Assembly: GCF_013155125.1 (NCBI RefSeq)
Contig: NZ_CP053564.1
Coordinates: 5,029,501-5,093,500, forward strand
Reading direction: 5' to 3'
Origin: Pseudonocardia broussonetiae
GTDB lineage: Bacteria; Actinomycetota; Actinomycetes; Mycobacteriales; Pseudonocardiaceae
DNA: 64,000 nt
In this document: one piece after another, positions 39,879 through 48,115 of the stretch
Layout: each line of letters begins with the position of its first letter
Position numbering within the stretch: the first letter of the stretch is position 1
The notes under the pieces: model-generated
The model's database searches: none
What the model saw: the letters and a program-made list of their open reading frames with translations, nothing else
Told to the model about the DNA's origin: nothing
Made by a program: the position numbers and the translations under genes

Positions 39879-40303
39879 CCGTGACCGAGGCGCTGCGGGT
39901 CGTCGCCGGGGTGGGGTGCGGGCTCGTCGCCGGGCTGCTGTTCGCGTTCTCCGCCGGGGTGATGACGGCGCTGCGGAACCTGCCCGCCGGGCGCGGCGCC
40001 GCGGCGATGCGGTCGGTCAACGCCGCGGTGCTCAACCCGCTGTTCCTGGGCGTGTTCGGCGGGGCGGGCGTCGCGGCGGTGGCGACCGCGGTCGCGTCGG
40101 GCGGCGCGCCGGCGGTCGTCGGCGCGGCGGTGCTGTACGTCGTCGGCGTCCTCGGGGTGACGGCGGCGGTGAGCGTGCCGCTCAACGACGCGCTGGCCGC
40201 CGAGCGCGTCCCGTGGGAGCTCTACCTCGTGCGCTGGACGCGGTGGAATCACGTGCGGGCCGGTGCCGCGACCGCGGCGCTCGGGCTGCTGCTGGTGGCG
40301 TGA
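39875..40303 (+). CDS. DUF1772 membrane protein
   Basis: A 142-residue membrane protein with four hydrophobic segments. Its middle and end (VNAAVLNPLFLGVFGG; VPLNDALA; WNHVRAGAATAALGLLL) match DUF1772, also called anthrone oxygenase-like. The GTG start overlaps the NmrA-like stop (GTGA), so the two are translationally coupled. The function is unknown; the pair is often under AraC or TetR control. Confidence 0.8.
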   Translation: MTVTEALRVVAGVGCGLVAGLLFAFSAGVMTALRNLPAGRGAAAMRSVNAAVLNPLFLGVFGGAGVAAVATAVASGGAPAVVGAAVLYVVGVLGVTAAVSVPLNDALAAERVPWELYLVRWTRWNHVRAGAATAALGLLLVA

Positions 40304-40313
40304 GACCGCGCGC

Positions 40314-40724
40314 TCAGTGCTCGCCGGGCAGGTCCAGGACGGCCTTGACGTCGACCACCGGCGTGCCGTCGAGCGCCTCCAGGTCGCGCACGCCGATCCG
40401 GGAGCCCTCGATCGAGCGGATCCGGACGCGGTGCAGCCCGATCGGGTTCGGCCGGTCCGGGGAGCGGGTGGAGAACACGCCGGTCGGCGGGCGGGCGGGG
40501 TCGTCGCGGGGGCGGGTGGTCTGGACCGTCCGGTCGGCGCGGTCGAGCCAGGTCAGCACGATGGCGTCGGCGCCGACGGCGAGGTCGCGGGCGGCGTCGG
40601 CGACGTCGTCGTCGAGCACGATCCACGCGTCGGGGGAGCCCTCGTGGCCCTGCTTCGGGGCGCTCGCCCGGTCGCTGAGGGGTGACTCGACCCGGCCGAT
40701 CGGGCGGAGCTCGTAGTGGTCCAC
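40314..40724 (-). CDS. trmO: tRNA (N6-threonylcarbamoyladenosine37-N6)-methyltransferase TrmO-like
   Basis: A 136-residue protein of the TrmO/UPF0066 fold. It has the N-terminal PIGRVESPL, the core VLTWLDRADRTV and the diagnostic FSTRSPDRPNPIGLHRVRI, which binds SAM, then the C-terminal LDGTPVVDVKAVL. It methylates t6A37 in ANN-decoding tRNAs. GTG start; TAGGCT (40732-40737) lies 7 nt upstream, suggesting leaderless expression. It ends 10 bp from the convergent DUF1772 gene. Confidence 0.88.
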   Translation of the reverse strand: MDHYELRPIGRVESPLSDRASAPKQGHEGSPDAWIVLDDDVADAARDLAVGADAIVLTWLDRADRTVQTTRPRDDPARPPTGVFSTRSPDRPNPIGLHRVRIRSIEGSRIGVRDLEALDGTPVVDVKAVLDLPGEH

Positions 40725-40734
40725 GGTGCGCAGC

Positions 40735-41913
40735 CTAGGGAGCGGCGGTCGCTGCGGCCACGATGTCGGCGGCGCTGCTGTCGCGGGTGCGCAGGCCGCG
40801 GTCGTAGTGCTGGGTGGTGGCGATCGAGGCGTGCCCGACGTCGGCCTGCACGTGCTGGATCGGGGCGCCGTTCTCCAGCGCGATCGTGACGTAGGCGTGG
40901 CGCAGGGCGTGCGGGTGGACGCGGTCGGCCACGCCGTCGAGCTCGGGTCCCGCGGTGGTGGCGATCCTGCGGAGGAGCTGCGCGAGGTCGACGCGGGAGC
41001 AGCGCCCGCCGTCGCGGGTGGCGATCATCGGGGTCGGCGGCGCGCCGGCGTGGCCGCGGCGGGCGGGGAGGGGGCCGCCGCCGAGGCGGTCGCGCTCGGC
41101 GAGGTAGGCGACGAGCGCCTCCCGGACCGGGGCGGTCAGGTAGACCTCACGGTGCAGCCCGCCCTTGCCGCGCACGCGCAGCACCTCGTCGCCACCGGTG
41201 CGGTAGAGGTCGCCGCGGTCGAGCCCGACGAGCTCGGAGATGCGCAGGCCCAGCGTCAGGAGGGCGACGAACGCGACGGCGCGCCGCGAGTACAGCTCCG
41301 CGCGCGGGTCGCGGCCGTGGTGCAGCCGGGCGGCGGAGGCGAGCAGGGCGCGGACCTGGGCGGCGGTGAGGCGGACGGTCGGGGAGGCGTCGCGGGCGCC
41401 GGTGGACAGGCCCAGGCGCGAGCGGTTGACGGCGGCGGGGTTGGCCGCGATGACGCCGGTCTCGGCGAGGTGCCCGCAGAACGCGGCCACCGTCGACAGC
41501 ATCCGCTGCCGGGTGCGCCGCTGCGCCCCGGCGGCGTCGAGGGCGTGCAGCCAGGCGGTCACGTCCCGGGTGGTGGCGCGGCGGGGGTCGAGCCCGCGGC
41601 GGGCGCACCAGCGGAACCAGGCGACGTCGTGCAGGGGGCCGCGGGCGGCCGGAGGAGGGCGCCTCGTGCTCGTGGGCGTGCTCGTGCTCGTGGGCGACGG
41701 CGGATCGACCCAGGCGACGGGCAGCCCGAGCGCGTACGCGTAGGTGCGGCGGGTGCCGGCGTTGGCGTACTGGCCCAGCCAGCTCATCAGCTGCGCGCGC
41801 AGGGCGTCGGGGTCGTCGACGCCGGGCCAGTCGACGGTCGCCGGACCGCCGGGGTCCGCGGATCCGCCGCCCGGCTCCGCGGATTCGAGGACGGCGAGGG
41901 CGTCGGTGGTCAC
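40735..41913 (-). CDS. Tyrosine recombinase/site-specific integrase (XerC-like)
   Basis: A 392-residue recombinase. The catalytic set is complete in the C-terminal domain: Arg224 (LGLRISEL), Lys250 (RGKGG), His335-x-x-Arg338 (HALR), His361 (VGHASI) and nucleophile Tyr370 (TTQHYD). The N-terminal SAM-like domain holds a Pro/Ser/Thr insert (SPTSTSTPTST) coded by a short tandem repeat. GTG 41913 or ATG 41940 may be the start; neither has a convincing ribosome site. It is divergent from a zinc-finger coiled-coil gene. No phage, plasmid or cargo genes surround it, so it looks like a stand-alone recombinase. Confidence 0.88.
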   Translation of the reverse strand: MTTDALAVLESAEPGGGSADPGGPATVDWPGVDDPDALRAQLMSWLGQYANAGTRRTYAYALGLPVAWVDPPSPTSTSTPTSTRRPPPAARGPLHDVAWFRWCARRGLDPRRATTRDVTAWLHALDAAGAQRRTRQRMLSTVAAFCGHLAETGVIAANPAAVNRSRLGLSTGARDASPTVRLTAAQVRALLASAARLHHGRDPRAELYSRRAVAFVALLTLGLRISELVGLDRGDLYRTGGDEVLRVRGKGGLHREVYLTAPVREALVAYLAERDRLGGGPLPARRGHAGAPPTPMIATRDGGRCSRVDLAQLLRRIATTAGPELDGVADRVHPHALRHAYVTIALENGAPIQHVQADVGHASIATTQHYDRGLRTRDSSAADIVAAATAAP

Positions 41914-42024
41914 GCAGCGACGGTACTCCCCGCAAAACATCCGTTTCGCTGGTGAACAGTTCAGTTAGCACATACCGGTTGCCGGTTCTGCGGTTCACGA
42001 TCTACGAACTGGTACGGTCCGCCG
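41914..42024. promoter_or_regulatory. Recombinase/coiled-coil divergent region with GAAC/GTTC sites
   Basis: This short region holds GAAC-A-GTTC (41954-41962), ACCGG-TTG-CCGGT (41974-41986) and further GTTC/GAAC half-sites near 41985, 41994 and 42007. TACGGT (42013-42018) lies 6 nt before the coiled-coil GTG. The dense small palindromes suggest operators or a recombinase binding site. Confidence 0.5.
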
Positions 42025-43095
42025 GTGATCGACGACGCCGCACGCTGCGGCTACAGCCGCTGCCGCACCGAGCTGCCCGCCCCGGGTCCGCAGGGCGGCC
42101 GGCGCCGCTCGTTCTGCCGCGACACGCGCTGGGAGGGCGGGCGCACCTGCGCCCAGATGGCCCGCGCCGAGCGCGACGCCCTGGGCGCGCTCGGCCTCGA
42201 CTCCGGCCGCGCCGCCTTCGGCCTCGACGCCGACCGGCTGCGCGAGCACGTCGAGGCCGTCCGCGGGCCGGTGGGGGAGCTGGCCGTCGCGCTCGACGCG
42301 GTCACCGACCGGCTCGACGAGGTGCAGCGCGACGCGGTCGCCTCGGTGGAGGCCGCGAACCGGCGGGTCGCCGACGCGGAGGCGCGGCGGGTGGCGGCGG
42401 AGCAGGCGCGCGACGAGGCGGTCGCGCGGGCGCGGCGCAGCGCGGAGGCGGCCGAGCGGGCGGGCCGGGAGCGGGCCGAGGCGGGGGAGCGGGCGGCCGC
42501 GGCGGCGCGGCAGGCGCTGGAGGCGACCGAGGCGCTGGGCGCCGCGCGTCAGCAGGCCGAGGAGGCGGTGGCCGCGCGGGCCGCGCTGGAGGCTCAGGCG
42601 AGCGAGCGGGTGCGGCGGGCCGAGGGGGCGGCGCGGGAGGCCGTCGACCGGGCCGAGGAGCAGGCGCGCGAGCGCATCGAGCGCGCGGAGGCCCGCGCCG
42701 GGCAGTCGGCCGAGGCGCTGCGCGCGGCCGAGGAGCGGACCGGCGCCGCCGAGCGCGCCGCGGCGGCCGCCGCCGTCACCGCGGAGCGCGCGCGGGCCGA
42801 GCGCGACGCGGAGCGGGCCCGCAGCGCCGAGCTCCGGGCGCGGGCCGAGGCCGTGGCCGCCGAGCGCGACGAGGCCCGCCGCGCCGCCGCGGCCGCCGAC
42901 ACCGCCCGCGCGGGCGCGCAGGAGCAGGCGGAGCGCCGCGTCGCCGACGAGCTCGCCGCGGCCCGGCGGGACGCCGCCGACGCGCGGCGCGAGGCGGCCG
43001 GGGCCGCGGCCGCCGCCCGCACCGCCGACGCCCTGCGCGCCCGCGCCGAGGCCGAGGCGGAGCGGCTGCACGCGACGCTGGCCGCGCGCGCCTGA
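42025..43095 (+). CDS. Zinc-finger plus long coiled-coil protein, KfrA-like in layout
   Basis: A 356-residue protein with no clear family match. The N-terminus has four cysteines (Cys8, 13, 31, 42) in a basic context, RRRSFCRDTRWEGGRTCAQM, reading as a zinc ribbon or knuckle. From about residue 60 to the end it is an almost pure Ala/Glu/Arg coiled coil of ~290 residues. Plasmid KfrA proteins have a similar DNA-binding head plus coiled tail. It is divergent from the recombinase, and TACGGT 6 nt before the GTG suggests a leaderless mRNA. A DNA-organising or recombinase-accessory role is inferred. Confidence 0.75.
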   Translation: MIDDAARCGYSRCRTELPAPGPQGGRRRSFCRDTRWEGGRTCAQMARAERDALGALGLDSGRAAFGLDADRLREHVEAVRGPVGELAVALDAVTDRLDEVQRDAVASVEAANRRVADAEARRVAAEQARDEAVARARRSAEAAERAGRERAEAGERAAAAARQALEATEALGAARQQAEEAVAARAALEAQASERVRRAEGAAREAVDRAEEQARERIERAEARAGQSAEALRAAEERTGAAERAAAAAAVTAERARAERDAERARSAELRARAEAVAAERDEARRAAAAADTARAGAQEQAERRVADELAAARRDAADARREAAGAAAAARTADALRARAEAEAERLHATLAARA

Positions 43096-43137
43096 GCGTC
43101 GACGGCGTCCGTCGGCCGGGCGTCGGTCGGGCGGGCG

Positions 43138-43932
43138 TCAGTCGGCCAGGCGGATCGCCAGCTCGGTCTCCCACCGGTCCGGGTCGGGCTGCTCGCGCGG
43201 GTCGGTGAGGAAGTGCTCGGTGCGGGCGTTCCAGTGCTCGACGCCGCCGTCGACCGTCCGGTCCCAGGCCAGGCCCTGGGCGTCACCCCAGGCGAGGGTG
43301 CGCTCGGTGCCCTCCAGCAGCCCGTCGGGGTGCCCGCGGTGCAGCAGCACGACGTAGCGGCCGGCCGGGAGCGCGCCCGCGGCGACCTCGTCGTCGACGA
43401 GGCCGACGTCGTCGGTCGGCACGCAGGCCTCCACCTCCAGCGCCACGGTGCCGTCGGGCGCCGTCGTGTCGATCACGAGGTAGCGCAGGAACGGCGCGCC
43501 GGTCACCTCCCCGCCCCGCGACAGCAGGTGCCCGATGACCACCGGGATGCGGTCGGCGATCTCGTTCATCGTGGTCAGGGTGCAGCGCCGCGTGATGCCG
43601 AGGTAGGGCCGCTCGGGCTGTTCGACGATGCGAGGTTCCATCGTTCTCCTCCGGTGGTCGGGTCGTCGGGACACGGCGACCAGGATGGTGGGGTCGGGGC
43701 CCCGGTTGTGCAAGGTGCGCAGGGCGAGGTGGTCCAGGCACACGATCGCGCCGGTCGGGAAGCTGCGGACCCCGCCGGCGTGGCACTCGAGGTCCAGGCG
43801 CCCCTGCTCGACGACGACGAGCTCGTCGCGCCACTCGTCGCCGTCGTAGGGGCGGGAGTCCCCGGGGCCGACGACCACGGTGCGCCGCCGGAACGCCGCG
43901 GGCAGCGGGCCGCGCAGGAAGGGCAGGTCCAC
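43138..43932 (-). CDS. Cupin-like domain fused in frame to GyrI-like domain
   Basis: A 264-residue reading frame with two parts. Residues 1-97 are a small cupin-like domain (VDLPFLRGPLPAAFRRRTVVV; ELVVVEQGRLDLEC; LHNRGPDPTILVAVSRR), usually a separate protein beside sigma-factor genes. Residues 98-264 are a GyrI-like small-molecule-binding domain (MEPRIVEQPERPYLGITRRCTL). The GTG at 43932 is 2 nt after the sigma-factor stop. No stop separates the parts, but a strong AGGAGAA site precedes an internal ATG at 43641, so a separate 167-residue GyrI-like protein may also or instead be made. Confidence 0.7.
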   Translation of the reverse strand: MDLPFLRGPLPAAFRRRTVVVGPGDSRPYDGDEWRDELVVVEQGRLDLECHAGGVRSFPTGAIVCLDHLALRTLHNRGPDPTILVAVSRRPDHRRRTMEPRIVEQPERPYLGITRRCTLTTMNEIADRIPVVIGHLLSRGGEVTGAPFLRYLVIDTTAPDGTVALEVEACVPTDDVGLVDDEVAAGALPAGRYVVLLHRGHPDGLLEGTERTLAWGDAQGLAWDRTVDGGVEHWNARTEHFLTDPREQPDPDRWETELAIRLAD

Positions 43933-43934
43933 GG

Positions 43935-44909
43935 TCAGAGCCGCGCGGGCAGGCCGAGCGAGGCGAACACCTCGCGGCCGAACGTGGTGACCTCGGTGAC
44001 GAGCCCGTCCTCGACGCGCAGGACGTCGAGCGCGCAGGCGTCGAAGTGCGGGCCGGGGACGACGCGCACGCCGTCGACCAGCTCCCTCTCCCGGGTCGGG
44101 CGCAGGTAGCAGGCCAGCGCGATCTGCCGGTTGACCTCCACCGGCACGCACCGCCACTCGCCCCACGCCTCCGGGCCGGTCAGGACGTCGGACCAGGTCT
44201 CGCTGATGGTGTCGCGGCCCTCGTTCACGACCGGCAGCGGCGGCATCGTCTGCCGGGCGTGCTCGGCGAGCAGCGCGACGAGGGTGTCGAGGTCGCTGCG
44301 CTCGCTGGCGTCGATCCACCGCTTCAGCAGCGCCCGCTCGTCGTCGGAGGGCGCGGGCCACTCCGCGCGGCGCTCGGGCAGCTGCTCGCGCATCGTCGCG
44401 CGGGCGCGCTGCAGGGCGCTGTTGGCGGCGGCGACCGACACGTCGAGCAGGTGCGCGGTCTCGGCGGCCCGCCAGCCCAGGACGTCGCGCAGCAGGAGCA
44501 CGGCCCGCTGCCGCGGGGGCAGGTGCTGGACGGCGGCCAGGAACGCCAGCTCGATCGTCTCCCGGGCGACGGTGACGGCGTCGGGCCCGTCGCCGGGGTC
44601 GGGGAGGTCCAGCAGCGCGTCGGGGTAGGGCTGGAGCCACGCGACCTCCGCCGTGCCGCCCGCCCCGCCCGCCCGCCGCTTCCCGATCATGTCGAGGCAG
44701 GTGGTGGTGGCGATGCGGTAGAGCCAGGCGCGGCGGTGGCCCCCGTCCTCCTCGTCCCGCGCGGTGGCCCGCGACCGCCAGGCGCGCAGGAACGTCTCCT
44801 GCACCGCGTCCTGCGACTCGTCGAACGACCCCAGCATCCGGTAGCAGTGCACCTGCAGCTCCCGGCGGTGGCGTTCGACGAGCGCGGTGTACTGCCCCTC
44901 GTCGTCCAT
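43935..44909 (-). CDS. ECF-type sigma factor with SnoaL-like tail (SigG/SigJ group)
   Basis: A 324-residue sigma factor. Region 2 (YTALVERHRRELQVHCYRMLGSFDESQDAVQETFLRAW) lies at ~8-45, and region 4 (AVQHLPPRQRAVLLLRDVLGWRAAETAHLLDVSVAAANSALQRAR) at ~127-170. A SnoaL-like domain (~200-324) replaces a separate anti-sigma factor, as in the SigG/SigJ-type ECF groups. Targets are unknown. It is followed at once by the cupin-GyrI gene and preceded by a large non-coding repeat array. Confidence 0.9.
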   Translation of the reverse strand: MDDEGQYTALVERHRRELQVHCYRMLGSFDESQDAVQETFLRAWRSRATARDEEDGGHRRAWLYRIATTTCLDMIGKRRAGGAGGTAEVAWLQPYPDALLDLPDPGDGPDAVTVARETIELAFLAAVQHLPPRQRAVLLLRDVLGWRAAETAHLLDVSVAAANSALQRARATMREQLPERRAEWPAPSDDERALLKRWIDASERSDLDTLVALLAEHARQTMPPLPVVNEGRDTISETWSDVLTGPEAWGEWRCVPVEVNRQIALACYLRPTRERELVDGVRVVPGPHFDACALDVLRVEDGLVTEVTTFGREVFASLGLPARL

Positions 44910-44960
44910 GACTGCTACGACGTGCGGGGGAGCGGAAAGTCATCGGTCCGGTCGTTCCGG

Positions 44961-45840
44961 TGACCACCCGCTGCGACATCACGGTCGTGCGGAGGGCCGT
45001 AGCGGTGTGGTCCCGACGACATCAGGTCCCCTGACTCGCCGACCGCAGCCCAGGGCCGCCGAAACGCCCGTGATCGCCAGAAGTGCGACGTCAGGGTCGT
45101 GCGCAGGGCCGTGGTGGTGCGGTCCCGGTGATCACCACGCCCATGATCTCCACGCGCCGCACCTCAGCGCTGCCCGGACGACCGTGGGGTGCGGCTGGCG
45201 GCGATCAGCGGCCGGCTTGAGCAGAGTCGTGATCGCCGGAAGTGCAACGTCAGGGTCCTGCGGACGGCAGTGTTGGTGCGGTCCCGACGATCATCACGTC
45301 CACGGATCCTGTCGACCGCAGCCCGGGGCCGCGGGAGCAACCGTGATCGCCGAGAGTGCGACACCACGGTCGTGCGGGGGCCGTAGCGGTGCGGTCCTGA
45401 CGATCACCGCGCCCATGATCTCTACCCGCCGCACCTCAGCGCTGCCCTTACGGCCGCGAGGTGCGGTGGACGGCGATCACCGGCCGCACCGCGTTCACCG
45501 GGCGAGCTGGGTCGTGATCACCGGAAGTGTGACGTCAGGGTCGCGCGAGGGGCCATGGTGGTGCGGTCTCGACGATCATCAGATCCCCCGGCCCGCCGAC
45601 CGCAGCCCAGGGCCGCCGAAACGCCCGTGATCGCCGAGAGTGCGACACCACGGTCGTGCGGGGGCCGTAGCGGTGCGGTCCTGACGATCACCGCGCCCAT
45701 GATCCCTACCCGCCGCACCTCAACGCTGCCCCACGACCGTGAGGTGCGGTGAGCCGCCGGGTCGAACAGGGCCGTGATCGCCGAGAGTGCGACGTGAGGG
45801 TCGTGCGGAGGGCCGTGATGGTGCGGTCCTGACGATCACC
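44961..45840. repeat. Seven-copy structured repeat array with alternating linkers
   Basis: Gene-free DNA with seven same-orientation copies of a ~66-bp core at 44961-45024 (degenerate), 45071-45136, 45230-45294, 45344-45408, 45515-45580, 45628-45692 and 45775-45840. Good copies begin TGATCGCC and end CGATCAC/CGATCATC, so their ends are inverted repeats. Two linkers alternate: A (~46 bp, GACCGCAGCCCAGGGCCGCC) and B (~80-106 bp). Each B carries a hairpin CCGCACCTC/GAGGTGCGG (45429-45437 with 45458-45466; 45713-45721 with 45741-45749; a diverged pair at 45156/45186). 45341-45420 and 45625-45704 are identical over 80 bp. Open frames across it are artefacts of repetition. Confidence 0.85.
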
Positions 45841-45854
45841 GCGAGAGAACCCGC

Positions 45855-46652
45855 TCAGACCAGCGGACTCGCCGCCAGCACCCGCACCGCCTCCGCCACG
45901 GCCGCCCGCCGGGCCACGCGGACGGCGGTCTCGATCGGCCGCAGCGCCTCCCGCCGGGCCGTGGCGGCCGAGGCGGACAGGGCGCCGCCGGGCTCGTCGA
46001 CCTGGGCGGCCGCGAGGATCGCCTCCACCTCGTCGGCGTGCTGCAGCACGCGCAGGGCCTGGCCGGGCATGCCCACGGGCCACAGGGTCTCGGGGCGGGC
46101 GCGCAGGGCGGCGGCGATCTCCTCGCGCACGCCGGGGCGGTGGCGGGCCACGCCGAGCGAGGTCAGGACGGAGGCCGACTGCCGGACCTGCTCGCGCAGG
46201 TCGCGCTCGGCCTGGTTGAGGGCCACGTACTCGACGGGCGGGCCGGGCTCGGGGACGGTGTAGACGGTCCAGCGCAGCACGTTCTCGGCGACGGTCGTGG
46301 GCACGACGCCCAGCCCGGCGTCGGCGAACAGCACGCCCTCGCCGGCGGCGGTGGCCTCGCGGCTGAACAGGCCGGGGCCGGGCAGCCCGCGCACGTCGCC
46401 GGGGGCGGGCAGCACGAGCCGGGCCGGGCCGCGGGGGGAGGTGCGGCGCAGCGTGGCGAGCAGGAACGCCAGCGACGAGACGGGGGAGCCGGGCGGGGGC
46501 AGCGCGGTGACGGCGGCGGTGGCCTCGTCGGCGGCCTGCACGTCGTGCGCGAGCGCCCACGGCCCGAGCGCGTCGAGCACGTCGTCGGGCGCCGCGGCGC
46601 CGGCCAGCCAGGCCGACGTCCACACGGTGAAGGTCGCGGAGGGACTGGGCAC
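45855..46652 (-). CDS. Conserved hypothetical protein (Rv1486c position)
   Basis: A 265-residue Ala/Leu/Val-rich soluble protein without motifs I recognise. It has an N-terminal TVWTSAWLAGAAAPDDVLDAL, a central YVALNQAERDLREQ and an Ala/Arg-rich helical C-terminus. GTG start with TAGCCT 6 nt upstream (46659-46664), so probably leaderless. Its place between hemH and the nfeD/SPFH genes, on the minus strand, corresponds to Rv1486c in M. tuberculosis; the assignment rests on position and size only. Confidence 0.7.
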   Translation of the reverse strand: MPSPSATFTVWTSAWLAGAAAPDDVLDALGPWALAHDVQAADEATAAVTALPPPGSPVSSLAFLLATLRRTSPRGPARLVLPAPGDVRGLPGPGLFSREATAAGEGVLFADAGLGVVPTTVAENVLRWTVYTVPEPGPPVEYVALNQAERDLREQVRQSASVLTSLGVARHRPGVREEIAAALRARPETLWPVGMPGQALRVLQHADEVEAILAAAQVDEPGGALSASAATARREALRPIETAVRVARRAAVAEAVRVLAASPLV

Positions 46653-46793
46653 GGGGCCAGGCTAGCGAGCCACCCGGTCGCGCCGCACGCCCGCCGCACG
46701 GGTGACCGTCACCACGTTCGGTCACTGCAGGTCACCGGACGGGCGCGTGTCGGAACGCCGGTGCGCCGCGCCGCGCCGGTACAACTGGCGGCC

Positions 46794-47603
46794 ATGACGC
46801 GAAGCCACGACTACCGCGGCGCGTTCGGCTCCGACGGCACGCGCACCGTCGTCCGGCGCGCGGTCCCCGACGTCCCCGCCGAGCCGGGGCTCGTCGTCGA
46901 GGACCATGCCGGCTTCTGCGGGGCCGTGGTCAGCGTGAACGTCCGCGAGGTGACGCTGGAGGACCGCCACGGCCGGCGCCGGGTGTTCCCGCTGCGGCCG
47001 GCCGCGTTCCTCGTGGAGGGCGTGACGGCGACGCTCGTCGTGCCGAAGGCCGCCCCCGCGGCGCCGCGGCGCTCGGCGTCAGGGTCGGTCGCGGTGACGA
47101 ACCACCGGGCGCGGACCGCGCGGGCGGCGCGCATCTGGGTGGAGGGCATCCACGACGCGGCGCTCGTCGAGACGGTGTGGGGGCACGACCTGCGCGTCGA
47201 GGGCGTGGTCGTCGAGCCGATGCACGGCATGGACGACCTCGCCGCCGCCGTCGCCGACTTCGCCCCGGGCCCGCAGCGGCGCCTGGGCATCCTGGTCGAC
47301 CACCTCGTCACGGGGTCGAAGGAGACGCGCGCGGCGCACGCCGTCGCCGGCCCGCACGTGCTCGTCACCGGCCACCCCTACGTCGACGTGTGGGAGGCCG
47401 TGAAGCCCTCGGTCGTCGGCATCCGCGCGTGGCCGAAGGTGCCGCGTGGGACCGACTGGAAGACCGGTGTGTGCGACGCCCTGCGCTGGGGCGAGCCGGC
47501 CGACGGCGCCCGCCGCGTGCTGGGTGCGGTCCGGGACTTCCGCGACCTGGAGACCCCGCTCATCGGGGCCGTCGAGGAGCTCATCGATTTCGTGACGGCC
47601 TGA
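46794..47603 (+). CDS. DUF3097 family protein
   Basis: A 269-residue actinobacterial protein of the DUF3097 type: N-terminal GFCGAVVSVNVREVTLEDRHGRRRVFPL, then VEGIHDAALVETVWGHDLRVEGVVVEPMHGMDDL, and GILVDHLVTGSKETRAA. The VEGIHD and DH segments resemble a Toprim-like acidic fold, which would suggest nucleic-acid or nucleotide handling; no function is established. It precedes nfeD by 44 bp on the same strand. Confidence 0.8.
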   Translation: MTRSHDYRGAFGSDGTRTVVRRAVPDVPAEPGLVVEDHAGFCGAVVSVNVREVTLEDRHGRRRVFPLRPAAFLVEGVTATLVVPKAAPAAPRRSASGSVAVTNHRARTARAARIWVEGIHDAALVETVWGHDLRVEGVVVEPMHGMDDLAAAVADFAPGPQRRLGILVDHLVTGSKETRAAHAVAGPHVLVTGHPYVDVWEAVKPSVVGIRAWPKVPRGTDWKTGVCDALRWGEPADGARRVLGAVRDFRDLETPLIGAVEELIDFVTA

Positions 47604-47647
47604 TCACGGATCATCACCGTGGGGTCCGTTCTGGCAGGATGAACGGC

Positions 47648-48082
47648 ATGACCCCGGCCCTGATCTGGCTCGTCGTGGGCCTTGCGCTGATCGCGGCCGA
47701 GGTGCTGTCCGGGGAGTTCGTGCTGCTGATGCTGGGCGGCGGCGCGCTCGCCGCGGCCGGCGTGACGTTCCTGGTCGGCGGCCCGGTCGCGGGCATCGTC
47801 GCGTTCGTGGTCGTGGCCCCGCTGCTCGTCTTCGCGGTGCGCCCGGCGCTGCGGCGCCGGCTGGAGGACCAGATCGAGGACTCGCGGATGCACCACCGCG
47901 CGCTCGAGGGCCGCGAGGCCGTGGTCGTCGCCCGCGTCGACGGCGACGGGGGCCGCGTCAAGATCGGCGGCGAGGTGTGGTCGGCCCGGCCGGTGCACGA
48001 GGACGACGTGATCGACGAGGGCCGCTCGGTGCTGGTCGTCGAGATCACCGGCGCTACCGCAGTGGTGGTAGCGCGAGACTGA
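47648..48082 (+). CDS. NfeD-family membrane protein
   Basis: A 144-residue short NfeD: two or three membrane helices (~4-65), then a soluble OB-fold domain (~80-144; GREAVVVARVDGDGGRVKIGGEVWSARP, LVVEITGATAVV). The serine-protease part of long NfeD is absent, as expected for NfeD1b-type proteins. AGGA lies 8 nt before ATG 47648, favouring it over ATG 47639. It is paired with an SPFH protein immediately downstream, as in Rv1487-Rv1488. Confidence 0.88.
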   Translation: MTPALIWLVVGLALIAAEVLSGEFVLLMLGGGALAAAGVTFLVGGPVAGIVAFVVVAPLLVFAVRPALRRRLEDQIEDSRMHHRALEGREAVVVARVDGDGGRVKIGGEVWSARPVHEDDVIDEGRSVLVVEITGATAVVVARD

Positions 48083-48115
48083 ACCGCCCCTCGCCGGGGC
48101 GATGAGAGGGCGGAC

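Noticed and set aside
40735..43095. Integrated prophage or plasmid marked by the tyrosine recombinase
   Set aside because: Neighbours are ordinary chromosomal genes (trmO, sigma factor), with no structural phage, replication or transfer genes and no tRNA or direct-repeat att site.
44887..45752. Several open frames with Arg/Ser/Gly-rich translations across the 45 kb repeats
   Set aside because: They exist on both strands in multiple frames, follow the repeat periodicity, lack ribosome sites and have no protein-like motifs. The DNA is better read as non-coding.
44961..45840. CRISPR array
   Set aside because: Units are ~66 bp with only two recurring linker types, not short repeats with unique spacers, and no cas genes are nearby.
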